64,000 nucleotides of DNA from DASXZH01 sp963829965. GTDB taxonomy: Bacteria > Armatimonadota > Fimbriimonadia > Fimbriimonadales > Fimbriimonadaceae. Below, piece after piece: positions 25,626 to 36,219 of the stretch. Where the stretch lies: positions 45,234 through 109,233 of the forward strand of contig CAWHLK010000038.1 in the NCBI GenBank assembly GCA_963829965.1. Direction: 5' to 3'. Position 1 is the stretch's first letter; each line of letters opens with the position of its first letter. A program made the translations under genes and the position numbers. The notes beneath the pieces are model-generated. The model searched no databases, was not told the origin of the DNA, and saw only the letters and a program-made list of their open reading frames with translations.

Positions 25626-25963
25626 CCTATACAACTCTAGGCTCGGTTTCTAGGCTTAGCAGTCTTACCGTAACCCCGGCGACATTGAATCAAATCTCAC
25701 TCAGTGGCGCAAGCGTGGTTGGCGGATCTCCGGCGACGTTTACAGTCAGCCTCACCGGCCCTGCCGGCCCTTCGGGTTTGGTAGTTACACTGAATTCAAG
25801 CAGTTCGACTATCACCGTGCCCGCTTCGGTAAAGATCTTGGCAGGCTCCAAATCGGTCCAGTTCACGGCAACTACAAAAACGGTTTCAAGCAACACGACG
25901 GTGACAGTCACCGCAACACAGGGGGACTTCACGTTGTCGGTAGGGGTGCCGGTTAAGACGTAG
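25626..25963 (+). pseudogene. C-terminal fragment of the RCC1/Ig-like gene that follows
   Basis: The fragment reads TLGSVSR, LTVTPATL, QISLSGASVVGGSPATFTVS, GPAGPSGLVVTL and ends VPVKT, a diverged copy of the last Ig-like repeat and C-terminus of the gene at 26087-29758, which also ends in VPVKT. It has no own start and begins inside the repeat. It was probably left after a tandem duplication and loss. A short inverted repeat (AGAGTC, GCTT, GACTCT) follows at 25979-25994. Confidence 0.75.
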
Positions 25964-26086
25964 GGCACGATGTAAAGCTAGAGTCGCTTGACTCTATCCG
26001 CATGATATGATGTTAGGCAAGTGTCAGCGATGTGTGTTAATACATTAACGCTGCACATTTGGGGGGGGGCCTTGGTGCATTCATCT

Positions 26087-29000
26087 ATGCGAGCGACACA
26101 CATTAACCGCTTTGCCGCGTCATTTCTTTTCTTCTTGCTTTGTTTTTTTTGCCTAAGCGCTGCAGCGGATGCCCAAGTGACCGGTTGGGGCACTGACGAG
26201 AGCGGTTCGATCGGCTCTCTGAAGGGCCAGACGAATGTAAAGCAAATAACGAGCGGATATGGAGTCAGTGTGGCCCTGCTGAATAACGGCAGTTTGAAGG
26301 CCTACGGAGTCGATACCTTCGGTTCTGGTATTACCACCCCCACTTCTGGCTCTACGTACACCCAGGTGTCGTGCTTTTTCCAGCACGCCTTGGCCCTTCA
26401 AGACAATGGGACCGTAAGCGCATGGGGTTACAACAACGTTGGCCAAGCGACTGTGCCGAACGGGCTCACGAACGTTATCCAAGTTGCTGCCGGATACGAT
26501 TTCTCCGTCGCGCTGAAGGATGATGGAACCGTGGTGGCCTGGGGCAATAACGCCAGGGGGCAAACGACGATTCCCGGCGGACTAAGCCATGTGATTCAGA
26601 TTGCTGCAGGCTTTGATGAGTCACTGGCGCTTCTCTCGAACGGTACGGTCGTTGCTTGGGGCGCTAATGCAAGCGGCGAGGGGTCGATACCAAGCGGCCT
26701 TGCGGGCGTCATTCAGGTTGCCCAGGGAGACGATGCGTCCTATGCTCTCCTCTCGAATGGCACCGTCGTCGCCTGGGGCGACAATACTTATGGGCAAACA
26801 ACCGTGCCGACCGGACTGACGGGTGTTACTCAGGTTTCAAGTGCCTTGGACGGTGATGTGGTCGCGCTTAAGTCTGATGGAACCGTAGTGGCCTGGGGCA
26901 ATAATCCGGATGGTGAGACCAACGTTCCGGCGGACCTCTTCGGGGTCACTCAAATCGCCGCCGGCTCCGATCAAGTTATGGCGATCGTCGGATCGCAGAG
27001 CGCAGTGGCCTGGGGCGACAATACAGAGTTCGAATCAACCATTCCATCCGCCGTCCCGATGAAATCTTTGGCGGTCGGCCAATATGTGGCGGTCGGTTTG
27101 CAAACGGATGGTGTGCCGCTCGCCTGGGGCGACCCAAACGCAATCACCTATCAGGTTCCCCCCGGCCTGAACGGGGTCAAGGAAGTTGCCTGCAACTTCG
27201 AGAGCCTTTACGCCCTGCTCGACAATGGAACTCTTGTGAACTGGGGGAGTTCCATTGTGGGTACGCCCAGCAACCTTACGAACCTTAAGGCGCTGGCCTG
27301 TGGGAATGATTTCGCGCTCGCCCTGCTTGATAACGGCAATGTCACCGCTTGGGGTTATGGGCCAGGCTTTAACAACCTGCCCTCGTTGACCGGGGTGAAG
27401 GCGATCTCCGCCGGATTTGATTTCGGCCTGGCTCTGCTGGACAACGGAACCGTGGTTGCGTGGGGCAGCAACCTGCATGGAGAATCGGTTCCGCCAAATG
27501 GGCTCACAGGCGTGGCGGGAATCGCGAGCGGCGCCTATCATGGCCTCGCTCAACTCTCAAATGGAACGGTTACTGCGTGGGGAAGCAATGTGACCGGCGA
27601 AACGACGGTTCCAAGCGGGCTCGCCGATGTTATTCAAGTACAAGGAGGAAATGATTACAGTGAGGCGTTGCTCAGCAACGGAACCGTTCAAGCTTGGGGA
27701 ACGGGGCAAACGCCGGCAACTCCTCCCGCCGTTTCGGACTGCACTTTTCTCTATGCCAGCTACTTCAACACAGGCGCACTGTGTTCGCCGATCATGCAGA
27801 GCATTTCCGTCTCCAGCCCGAGCGTCACCTTTGGAAACTTCGAAACAGTTACCCTCACCGTGAGCCCTATCAGCACTGTCCTTGGAGAGACCGTCCAGAT
27901 CACGGGTACGGGGCCGTGTTCGTTTCCATCTAGCGTACAACTCAGAAACGAGAGCTCGTTCAGCTTTCAGATCGTCGCTCCGGCCGTTGCGACCACAACA
28001 TCTCAGACGGTTACTGCGACGTTAAACGGCACGACAGTGACAGGGTCGTTCAGCGTCGTCGCGTTAAAGGTGATAAGCGCTTCATTTGCGCCATCGTATG
28101 TGGAGGGTGCAGGACTTAGCTCGCTAGACATCATTTTAAATGGCACGCCAGGCCCTGGGGGAGCAGATATTACGCTTCAAAGTACAGGCCCTTGGAGCAT
28201 TCCGAGTTCGGTTAACGTTGGACAAGGGCAAAACGTAGCCAGCGTGCCGGTGGCGACGACTGCCGTGAGCAGTGCCGTTGTGGAAAGCGTGACCGTTACC
28301 TATAATGGGTCATCGAAAACTACAAGCTTTACCACGACTCCTGCCTCTATCCAGTCGATTTCTGCTTACCCGTCCACGGTTGTAGGGGGGGCGAGCACAG
28401 ATATCACGGTTGTCCTTGATTCCGCTGCAGGGCCTTCCGGCGATCTTATTACGTTATCAAACGGTGGCGACGCTACCCTCAAACTGCCCGCCACCGTTAA
28501 AGTCCCCGCCGGTGAGAACTCGGTTTCGTTTACGGCAACTACCTCACCCACTTCGTCTCCCGATCAGGTTAACGTTAGCGCTGCCCTCGGATCGAATTCA
28601 CTTTTAACGCCGGTTCTTGTCAACCCCCCCACGGTGAGTAGGGTGCTTATCGCTCCAGCCTCGGTCGCGGGAGGCACTAGCGTGGAGGCGACGCTCGAAC
28701 TCAACGGACCGGCTCCCACGGGCGGCCAGATCGTGTTTTTGAGTTCCAGCACAGGGGCAGTGACGCCGCCGGCTTCGATCACGATTCCTGCCAAGGCAGC
28801 CGCCTTCTCGTTTCTTCTTAAAACTACGGCGGTGAACACGAGCACGCCGACTTCTCTGACCGCAAGCGTCAACTCGGTTTCTCTCACCGGTTCGGTTACG
28901 GTTCTGCCTGCCGGCGTTTCCAGCGTCATTGTCCAGCCGACGGTTCAGGGCGGCACTTCGGAAGAGGTAGGCGTGTATCTTGCCAGCCCGGCCGGGCCCT

Positions 29001-29758
29001 CCGGGGTCACGGTTTCCTTGAGCTCCAACAATAGCGCGTTGGTGACGCCGGCCTCGATCAAATTCCCGTCCGGCTATTCCAGCTACTGGTATGTGCAGAA
29101 GACTTCCGGCGTGAGCACTTCGACTGCGGTGAAAATAACGGCGACGGTGGGAAGCTCGTCGGTCAGCGGGACCACAACATTAACGCCGGCAAGTTTGTCC
29201 AGCCTGACTTTGTCTCGATCCACGATTGCGGCAGGCACAGAAACCCTTGCAACGGTTGCATTAACAGGCCCCGCCGGATCTTCCGGAACGGTCGTCAGCT
29301 TGTCTTCCGGCAATCCGGCAATTGCGGGCGTTCCCGGCTCTATTCAAGTGAATTCCGGCAGCAATTCGGCGAGTTTTGCGATTACCGCAAGCGGTGTGAA
29401 TGCGTCAACCTCGCTGGCTTTGACGGCGACTTTGGGGTCAGTGTCCAGGACAGCGGGCCTTACCGTGACTCCCGCCACGCTGCAGCAGATCTCCCTGAGT
29501 GGCCTCGGCGTGACCGGCGGCTCTCCGGCAACTTTCACCCTGAACCTAACCGGACCGGCAGGGCCGGCCGGGGTGGTGGTTCATTTGAGTTCCAGCAGTT
29601 CGGTGATTACGGTTCCTGCTTCGGTCACCATCACGTCTGGAAATAGCTCGACACAGTTCACAGCAAGCACGAAGGCGGTTACAAGCAACACCAGCGTTAC
29701 GGTTACGGCCACCCAGGGCAACTATTCGTCGTCGGTTTCCGTGCCGGTAAAGACTTAG
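26087..29758 (+). CDS. Exported RCC1-repeat protein with Ig-like C-terminal repeats, 1223 aa
   Basis: Signal peptide: ASFLFFLLCFFCLSAAADAQ. Residues about 25-560 are at least twelve RCC1/BLIP-type repeats, with the recurring NGTVVAWGDNTYGQTTVP pattern, folding into beta propellers. Residues about 570-1223 are Ig-like repeats of about 90 residues with VPASVTVTSG-like and TATxGSxS motifs and linkers such as VVGGASTDITVVLD. ATG 26087 is used because the upstream ATG lacks a signal-peptide context. The gene reads without breaks. No catalytic residues are visible; the role is probably cell-surface or extracellular binding. A diverged copy of the last repeat sits upstream at 25626. Confidence 0.85.
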   Translation: MRATHINRFAASFLFFLLCFFCLSAAADAQVTGWGTDESGSIGSLKGQTNVKQITSGYGVSVALLNNGSLKAYGVDTFGSGITTPTSGSTYTQVSCFFQHALALQDNGTVSAWGYNNVGQATVPNGLTNVIQVAAGYDFSVALKDDGTVVAWGNNARGQTTIPGGLSHVIQIAAGFDESLALLSNGTVVAWGANASGEGSIPSGLAGVIQVAQGDDASYALLSNGTVVAWGDNTYGQTTVPTGLTGVTQVSSALDGDVVALKSDGTVVAWGNNPDGETNVPADLFGVTQIAAGSDQVMAIVGSQSAVAWGDNTEFESTIPSAVPMKSLAVGQYVAVGLQTDGVPLAWGDPNAITYQVPPGLNGVKEVACNFESLYALLDNGTLVNWGSSIVGTPSNLTNLKALACGNDFALALLDNGNVTAWGYGPGFNNLPSLTGVKAISAGFDFGLALLDNGTVVAWGSNLHGESVPPNGLTGVAGIASGAYHGLAQLSNGTVTAWGSNVTGETTVPSGLADVIQVQGGNDYSEALLSNGTVQAWGTGQTPATPPAVSDCTFLYASYFNTGALCSPIMQSISVSSPSVTFGNFETVTLTVSPISTVLGETVQITGTGPCSFPSSVQLRNESSFSFQIVAPAVATTTSQTVTATLNGTTVTGSFSVVALKVISASFAPSYVEGAGLSSLDIILNGTPGPGGADITLQSTGPWSIPSSVNVGQGQNVASVPVATTAVSSAVVESVTVTYNGSSKTTSFTTTPASIQSISAYPSTVVGGASTDITVVLDSAAGPSGDLITLSNGGDATLKLPATVKVPAGENSVSFTATTSPTSSPDQVNVSAALGSNSLLTPVLVNPPTVSRVLIAPASVAGGTSVEATLELNGPAPTGGQIVFLSSSTGAVTPPASITIPAKAAAFSFLLKTTAVNTSTPTSLTASVNSVSLTGSVTVLPAGVSSVIVQPTVQGGTSEEVGVYLASPAGPSGVTVSLSSNNSALVTPASIKFPSGYSSYWYVQKTSGVSTSTAVKITATVGSSSVSGTTTLTPASLSSLTLSRSTIAAGTETLATVALTGPAGSSGTVVSLSSGNPAIAGVPGSIQVNSGSNSASFAITASGVNASTSLALTATLGSVSRTAGLTVTPATLQQISLSGLGVTGGSPATFTLNLTGPAGPAGVVVHLSSSSSVITVPASVTITSGNSSTQFTASTKAVTSNTSVTVTATQGNYSSSVSVPVKT

Positions 29759-29932
29759 GGCACTCAATAGAGCCGCGCACTGGGCCAACCTTGATAGCCT
29801 CCTAATTCAGGGGGCCGTTAACTAGCCGCGGGGACATTGGTGCTTCCACTGGGGCGGGAGAAATTTGTTAATACTTTATTAGAGTTTTGGGCACTAATAA
29901 AAACTGTTAGCCATCCCTGATATTAAATCCCT

Positions 29933-29938
29933 TATAAT
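29933..29938 (+). promoter_or_regulatory. -10 box TATAAT, 8 bases before the start at 29947
   Basis: A consensus TATAAT with AT-rich surroundings (29864-29945) precedes the ATG by 8 bases. A transcription start at or next to the A of the ATG would make the message leaderless. No clear -35 at the right spacing. Confidence 0.5.
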
Positions 29939-29946
29939 AACAGTCT

Positions 29947-31575
29947 ATGATAGTGGCGCTTTCTTTGCTGGCTGCAATGACGGTCAGCGACACGACCTCC
30001 TGGCCATCTTACGGGGGAGGGCCTCAACACTCGGCGATTTACTACGGGAACAGCCAAAGTCTCTCATTAGACCACTGGCACGCCGGTCTGGACGACGATC
30101 GAAGCTACTATGGCGGCGACGTCCTGATCCATTACGCTTCCCCGGTGATCTCGGCCGCGAACACCGTTGTCTATGCATACCGTTTCGATACGGTTGCCAA
30201 CGGCAGCACGAACTACAACAACTGGCATGTGATCGCTCGCAACGGGTCGAACGGCAACAAACTTTACACGGTTAAGACCGATTACCAGGCGCCGGTCATT
30301 TGGCCGAACGACTGGACGAGCGTTTTCCCGCTCAGCCTCACGCCCGTGAAGTTGGATGGAGAGTGGAATACCGGAGTGGCCGCCGGCGCGGCAGGCGGAT
30401 CGGTGCTGATCCTCTCCAACGCGGACACGCCCTCCTTCACTCAGAACCGCGTGGTGTTCTACACGACCTTTGCCGACTACACTGCGAACGCGAGCAGTTA
30501 CTCGAACATCTACATCGACACGCCGATCACCGCGGATGGCAATGGCAACATCTACTTCGGCTATAAGGTCGAGGGCGCCGACCCTGCCAACTTCCCGCAA
30601 CTTGGAGCCGGGGGCATTGTGAAGATGAACGTTTCGACCCACCAGTCGCAATACGTTTCCATCTCGTCGCTGGGAATTCCCGGCGGGGCATCGCAGATCC
30701 AAACCAACGCGGCCCCTGCGCTCAGCATCGACGGCCAACACATCTATCTTGGAGTTTACGTGGATTACGGCGGAAGCGGCCCCGCTTACATGGCCAAGTT
30801 GAACGCCTCGACCCTCTCGCTTGAGGCCAGCGCTCCTTTGATGGATCCTTCCGTTCCTGGGAATAACGCATGGCTCATCGAGGCGTCCTCAGCCTCGCCG
30901 ATGGTCGCTCCCGATGGCAAGGTGTTCATGGGCGCGTTCCGCGCCAACTACGGCGAGAGCCATGGCTGGATGTTCGAGCTTGACGGCAACCTTAGCCCGA
31001 ACGACTCTAGCGGCCACCCGTTCCCGGTCGGCGCTTTTGGTTGGGACGATACCGCCAGCATCGTGCCCGCGAGCATCGTGCCTTCCTATACTGGATCTTC
31101 GCCCTATCTGATCCTAAGCAAATACAACGACTACGCGGACTTCAACAACTCTGACCCGAACGCAATCGGCGATAACAAGGTCGCCTTGCTGGATCCGACG
31201 ACCGCTAACTCCACCGACCGCCAGACCGGCATTGCCGTCATGACAGTAGTGGAAGCCGTTCTCGGCGTTACGCCGGACTACGACTGGGGTTCTCCTCCAA
31301 TCGGCGTTCGCGAGTGGTGCATCAACTCCGCAGCGGTGGACGTGAACAAGCACTCGGCAATCATCAACTCGGAAGATGGCCACGTTTATCGCTGGGACTT
31401 CTACACCAATACGCTTACCGAGCACCATCTGCTTGAGCCGGCAACCGGCGAGGCTTACACCTCGACTGCCATCGGCCCCGATGGGACGATCTATGCGATC
31501 AACAACTCGGTGCTCTTTGCGCTTGGCGACAATTATGTCGCCACGGTGAAAAAGCCGGTTACGGCCAAGCACTAG
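29947..31575 (+). CDS. Exported PQQ-like beta-propeller protein, 542 aa
   Basis: The protein starts with a short signal peptide (MIVALSLLAAMTVSD) and continues in a beta-propeller of the PQQ-repeat type: ITADGNGNIYFGYKV, LSIDGQHIYLGVYVDY, MVAPDGKVFMGAFRA, GHVYRWDFYTNTLTEH and IGPDGTIYAINNSVLFALG, each with D-G-x-I/V-Y-x-G turns. The repeats occur over the whole length and there is no catalytic domain, so it is probably a binding or structural exported protein. It converges with the cytochrome gene; a bidirectional hairpin terminator lies between them. It is intact. Confidence 0.8.
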   Translation: MIVALSLLAAMTVSDTTSWPSYGGGPQHSAIYYGNSQSLSLDHWHAGLDDDRSYYGGDVLIHYASPVISAANTVVYAYRFDTVANGSTNYNNWHVIARNGSNGNKLYTVKTDYQAPVIWPNDWTSVFPLSLTPVKLDGEWNTGVAAGAAGGSVLILSNADTPSFTQNRVVFYTTFADYTANASSYSNIYIDTPITADGNGNIYFGYKVEGADPANFPQLGAGGIVKMNVSTHQSQYVSISSLGIPGGASQIQTNAAPALSIDGQHIYLGVYVDYGGSGPAYMAKLNASTLSLEASAPLMDPSVPGNNAWLIEASSASPMVAPDGKVFMGAFRANYGESHGWMFELDGNLSPNDSSGHPFPVGAFGWDDTASIVPASIVPSYTGSSPYLILSKYNDYADFNNSDPNAIGDNKVALLDPTTANSTDRQTGIAVMTVVEAVLGVTPDYDWGSPPIGVREWCINSAAVDVNKHSAIINSEDGHVYRWDFYTNTLTEHHLLEPATGEAYTSTAIGPDGTIYAINNSVLFALGDNYVATVKKPVTAKH

Positions 31576-31591
31576 GGGAGCAACAAAAAAC

Positions 31592-31622
31592 AGCCGGGAC
31601 CTTAGCTTTCAAGGTTCCGGCT
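31592..31622. terminator. Bidirectional terminator between 29947-31575 and 31654-33160
   Basis: AGCCGGGACCTT at 31592-31603 pairs with AAGGTTCCGGCT at 31611-31622 (12 pairs including one G-T) around a 7-base loop. It is preceded by a run of A (AAAAAA) and followed by TTATTTG, so it can work for both convergent genes. Confidence 0.85.
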
Positions 31623-31653
31623 TATTTGTGCCCAGATCCCCACTGCCCTGGCT

Positions 31654-33160
31654 TTAGTAGATCCGTTCTTTGGCGGCGTCGGCCAGTTTATCGATCTCGG
31701 CCAGGACCTGATCGACGGATGCCTTATCGTTAGGATCCTCCTGCTCAACGAAGTCAGCCAACTGCTTCGCGTTGGATTCCGTATTCCTCCGAATCCAAAC
31801 GACATTGGTTTGTTTAAGCTCTTGGCGCTCAAGAAGCAAGTTCATTCGGAAGCAGTTCGTGGTGAACTTCAGATACAGGCTCTTGTTCGGCTCGTCCTTG
31901 GGGATGTCGGTGAAATATTCGCCGAACGAGCGAAGCCCTGCGTAATCCCAGATTCGGTGGCGTTCGACGCTCTCATTTTGGGTCCAGGCGTCCGCTATGT
32001 TGGAAAGGACCGCTTGCTGACGCGTGGCCGCGTAAACGTCATGAATGGGATAAGGACCGTCTTGGGACATGCTCTGAGAGAACCACATGCCGAGGCGCGT
32101 CTTTACGTCGTTAGAGGTTCGGAACAGGCCCTGATCCGAGAGCCACCCTGCCCAGAACCAGCCTGCGCGCATCTCGCCTAGCTGCTGTTCCAAGGGGGGA
32201 CCAATGAGCTTTTTAAGCTGCTCGTCCGGCTGCATCCCCATGAGCATGAGTCCTTTGCCTTTGAAATCCCGCGCAGTCTCGCCAACCTCCCAAACCGCGT
32301 TGAAATTATTGGTTGCCAGCATGTCCTGCGATTCCGCGCCGGGAACGCCTTCAGTGTGCCGCCTCATGCGGTCTTGCAGAACAAGCATGGCCCTAAATTT
32401 GAAGGCGGACATTGCGGCCAAACCCAGGGAGCGCGCGGTGCTGAAGTATTGCCGGTGGAGCTGAATGAGGTTAGCCAGCGCCTCCGGGGTAGGGTTGGCG
32501 AGATAGGCGTCCTCCGCCTGGTACCACTTGTCCAAGTTCTCGGCCGGGATAGCGGGGGGAACTTCCGGCAGCCACTGGGCGATGGACGAATGCTCCTTGC
32601 CATGGAAATAGTCTTCCGATAACCGGTTCAAGGGTATGCCGACCTTGAGGTTAACCGGATCCAACTTGAGAACCTCTTGTTCCGCTTTTTGGGCTTGCTC
32701 AAGGGTCTCTATTCGCGGTCCGAACAGGGTGGGCAGCAGGGGCTGCAGTTCCTGACCGAAGGCGAGGTCCCTATCGGCCGCGGTTGCGCCGGGAAGCACT
32801 TCCCCGCCGGGCTGAAGCGGTCGGTCCTCGTTGGGATCTCTTAGCTTGGTGATGCCCAGTTTTTGCCGCAACGCGTGTACGTAAGCAACGATTTTCTCCG
32901 CATCCGCTTCTCCCAAGTGCGGCTCTGCCCTACGCTTGATGTTCGCGTCGTCGAACCCGTATTCAGCGAGCTCGATCCCATCAGGGCTATGGCAGGTGGC
33001 ACAGGCCGCGCCGTTGTCGATCGCTCCAGGCTTCCTAAAAAGTTTGAGGCCCTCAGCAAGGGCATCGTCTTGCTTTGGCTTCGGCTGGGGAGCGGGACGG
33101 GAAGCGGCGACGAGACAACAGGAAACCGAGAATCAACGGTAAAAGGAGCCCTTTCGGCAT
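31654..33160 (-). CDS. Exported cytochrome c-domain protein (frameshifted in the signal peptide)
   Basis: Upstream of the long frame, in frame with it, is a heme site CATCHSPDG (CxxCH) followed by IELAEYGFDDANIKRRAEPH. Further upstream ATG 33160 gives MPKGLLLPLILG, and a one-base shift near 33125 links it to VSCCLVAASRPAPQP, a lipoprotein-like or Sec signal. The first about 90 mature residues are the monoheme cytochrome c domain with the distal region HLGEADAEKIVAYVHALRQ. The following about 400 residues are mainly helical (RQYFSTARSLGLAAMSAFKF, DKWYQAEDAYLANPTPEALA) and unrecognised. It would sit in the periplasm; electron partner unknown. Only one CxxCH was found. Confidence 0.65.
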
Positions 33161-33298
33161 ATCTTTATTTTGACGTGTCCAGGTTCATCGGGAGCCAAAG
33201 CGTAGTGCCGTAGAATTGCGGTAATGCTCGCTTTGCCAGTGAAGGTTCTCAACGAAACGGGTTTTGAGGGCGGACTGCGGGTTGGTGTGGCTCTGACG

Positions 33299-34849
33299 CT
33301 AAGGAGTTACAGTTAGCGTTGCGGTGGTTGACGTTGAGTTGAAGGTTGCGGTGATGGTCACGGTAGTTGCCACTGTGACCTTGGCGGATTTCACCAGGAA
33401 ATACAACTGCTGAGCCCCTGCGGGCACGGTGACGGTGGAAGGGATGGTAGCGACGACGCTGTTTGACTTGAACGTCACTACCGCTCCGCCGGGAGGGGCG
33501 AGGGCGTTGAATTTGACGAGCGCTTCTACGTTATCTCCTCCAACAACGGAATTTGGCGTTAGAACCAAGCTGGACAAGACGGCCGGAGACACCACTAGCG
33601 ACCCGAATATCATGGATCCGCCCAGTTTTGCCGTTATCGTTACCGTCGTGGTCGAACTCACTCCATGAATGGTTGCCGTAAATGTATTGCTTACCGCACC
33701 GGAGGCGATTGTCACCGAAGCCGGCACTGTCACCGCCGCTTCATTTGAGCTCAAAGCCACCGTCTTTCCCGAGGGGCCGGCCGGGCCCGTTAGCGTGACC
33801 GTTCCCGTTGCGGTTCCGGAACTGGCGGCCACCAATTTGACGCTTGCTACCGTGGCTGTCTTTACAACTGTGGTTGCCGTCCGCTGGACGAATGGAAAGA
33901 CCTGCGCGAGCGTTAACGTGACCGGAGTGTCAACGTCTACCGGCGCCGTATCCAAGCTGAAGTCCGTATTTTGCTCGAGGGAAAGCTGCTGGTTGGGGAT
34001 AACATGAGTATCGCTGGAAGTCAAGGCGAGATTAACTTCTGTGGAAGCCGGACCATCGAGCGCGACGCTGAGATCCAAAGCATGTCCTCCGACAACCGAA
34101 GCCGGGCACAAAGCATTGCTCAATGCGGGGCCGTTGGCGGCGGAAAAGATCAGTGATTCCGGCGACGAACCGGTGGTCGCACCTCCAAAAAGGGTCGAGT
34201 ATCCAATCCCTAATCCGATGGGTCCGAGCCCGGCCGCAGCAAACGAAATCGAAGAAGAAACGCTTCCATCTGCAGGGTTGATATAAGTTAGCGTTACTTG
34301 GGACGTGGACGAGTTATAGGACTCGACGACGGGGCCCGCGTATCCCGAGATTATCTGGTTGCAAGGAACGGGCGCGGTCCAAAGGATTGATCCTTTGTTG
34401 CCGGCGCCCGCAGATATTTTGGTGAGTTGAGAGGAAGACCCCAGGTACAAGTTATGGTTTGAATCAAGATATAGCGGTCCTGTCGAAGTCGTCAAGTGCG
34501 AGGACTGCCACTCGTCTTGGGTTGGGTTGGAGAACTGGATGGCGTCGACGTAAACGTAATTGTCACTCGGAACATCCCGGTTGAAGGAAGATAGCTCCAA
34601 GAACGCTTCGTTCGTTGATGGCGAATCGACGAATCCTTGAATCTTGGTTCCCCCCAGTAGCGTGAAAACATAACTCCGTTGAAACAGCGCATTGCCATCT
34701 TCGTCGTAGCCATTGACGAAAGCGGTCGTGTACGCGCCGTTGACAGTGTTGCCAAAAACGGTCACCAACCCGGCAGAATCTACGGATGCATAAGTCGCAC
34801 CCGCGAGGGAAGCCTCGTTTAGGCTAACCTCCTGGTTTTTGAAATAGGT
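33299..34849 (-). pseudogene. C-terminal half of an exported Ig-like protein split by an insertion sequence
   Basis: This is the distal part of a gene whose proximal part is at 36220-36664; the IS at 34850-36219 separates them. Joined with one copy of the 4-bp duplicate, the protein reads SNVFFDTYFKNQEVSLNEAS in one frame and would have 663 residues. The C-terminal half has PTQDEWQSS, PVDVDTPVTLTLAQ, TGPAGPSGKTVALSSNEAAV, VTVPAGAQQLYFLVKSA and ends TATLTVTP. Paralogs at 40715-42682 and 42741-45002 share this order. The product would have been exported; with the insertion it is non-functional. Confidence 0.85.
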
Positions 34850-36219
34850 GAGCTACTTGCAAATAGGGTGTTTGCAAAAGAAATCAGGTTCGCCTCGTCG
34901 TTTTGTTGTGAACCAAAAGACCAGCGAACCTGACATTGAAACGACGACGGTGCCAGGCACAAGGATTTCGGAGTTTTGGTGTTCTATCGAGCGATCCCTT
35001 TTTCCAGGTCTCGAAGAGGCGATTGGCACTCCGATTGACTGCCACGCGAAGCTGATTTACCTGCTGAACTTCTTGCGGATCGAACGGCATATTCCCTCGT
35101 TTTACGGGCTTCCTGGTCGTCCTTCGACTCATCGCAAGCTGGGGAGAGCTTTTCTGGTTAAAGCCTATTACGATCTTCCGGCTACGCGTGATCTGATCAG
35201 TTTGCTTCACTCCGACGTTACCTTGCGCCGACTGGTGGGCTTTGAATGCCGGGAGATATTCCTCACGAGTCGACGTTTTCGCGTGCCTTCACCAGGTTTT
35301 CCCAGACGGGCCTTCTCGATCAAGCCCATGAAGATCATGTCAAGCAGGCATTTGGCGAGACTACTGTCTTCCACGTTTCACGGGACTCGACTGCGGTGGA
35401 AGCTCGCGAGTCCACCCCTCCTCGTCCGCCAAAGAAAGAGAAAGGCCCCAGGCAAAAGCCAGGCCGGAAGAAGGGCGTTCCTCCGCGTCCGAAAGAGCAG
35501 AGCCGCCAGGAAAGACAGATGGAAATCCCTTGGCGGCAATCCCTGGACGAACTCCCAAAGGGATGTGATATCGGGGTTAAAAAGAACTCGAAAGGATTGC
35601 TCGATTACTGGCGAGGCTACAAGTTCCATGTGGATGTTTCCGACGGTGGCATTCCGCTTGCCGCCTGCACAACATCGGCAAACCTGCACGACTCCCAGGT
35701 AGCCATCCCTCTGATGCAGATGACAGCTTCAAGAGTTGGCACAGTGTTTTATCAGTTGATGGATACGGCTTATGCCGGGAAACTGATCGTAGAGGCTGCC
35801 GAGGCTCTGGGACAAAAAGTGATCATCCCTCCAAAAGCAGAGATTGGAGGCAAAGCCATTCCACTAGACCCTGCCTCGGCCAGGCGCTACAAGCACCGAA
35901 CCGTGGTAGAGCGATTTAACTCTGAACTCAAGGACGGCTACGGCGGGAGGCATGTTAGGGTTCGCACCCAACCCAAGGTTCACACGCACCTAATGTTTGG
36001 TCTGCTTTGCATCTTCGCGTTTGCCATGCTCCGACTGTGAAGTCAGGCACACCCGGCTTCCTCAGCGTCCCTTCGGAGGGTGCGCTAGCCAAGTTCGCCT
36101 CGTGGAACCCTCTTCCTGGAATTCGGACGCAGTTTTAAGACTTTTGCCTCGCAAAACGGCGTCCTGACGATGCGTGGTCCCAGCATCCAAATTTCGGGCA
36201 GACATTTTGCAAGTGCCTC
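34850..36219 (+). mobile_element. Insertion sequence with DDE transposase (IS4/IS5/IS1182-like), 1370 bp
   Basis: The left end reads GAGCTACTTGCAAA and the right end, read inward, GAGGCACTTGCAAA, imperfect inverted repeats. AGGT stands at both flanks (34846-34849 and 36220-36223) as a 4-bp target duplication. Removing the element with one duplicate rejoins the surrounding gene in frame, which proves both ends. It carries one frameshifted transposase gene. Confidence 0.88.
34908..36040 (+). CDS. DDE transposase of the insertion sequence (frameshifted)
   Basis: The N-terminal frame (DUF772-like: KLIYLLNFLRIERHIPSFYG, DLPATRDLISLLHSDVTLRR) passes into a second frame near 35250-35262 (IPHESTFSRAFTRFSQTG). 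The catalytic core shows HVSRDSTAVEARE (first Asp), QLMDTAYAG (second Asp) and RTVVERFNSELKDGYG with the E of the Y-R-E-K signature. The start codon is uncertain: GTG 34908 is the first good start inside the element. The shift could be programmed or, more likely given the many other shifts here, a consensus error. The exact family is not settled; the C-terminal signature fits IS4/IS5. Confidence 0.75.

Noticed and set aside
25988..26011. TTGACT followed by TATGAT as a sigma-70 promoter for the RCC1/Ig-like gene
   Set aside because: The spacer is only 12 bases, too short for a -35/-10 pair; TTGACT is also part of a small inverted repeat.
35246..35262. Programmed ribosomal frameshift in the transposase
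   Set aside because: No typical slippery heptamer is seen there, and many unrelated genes in the window show similar single shifts, so a consensus error is simpler.
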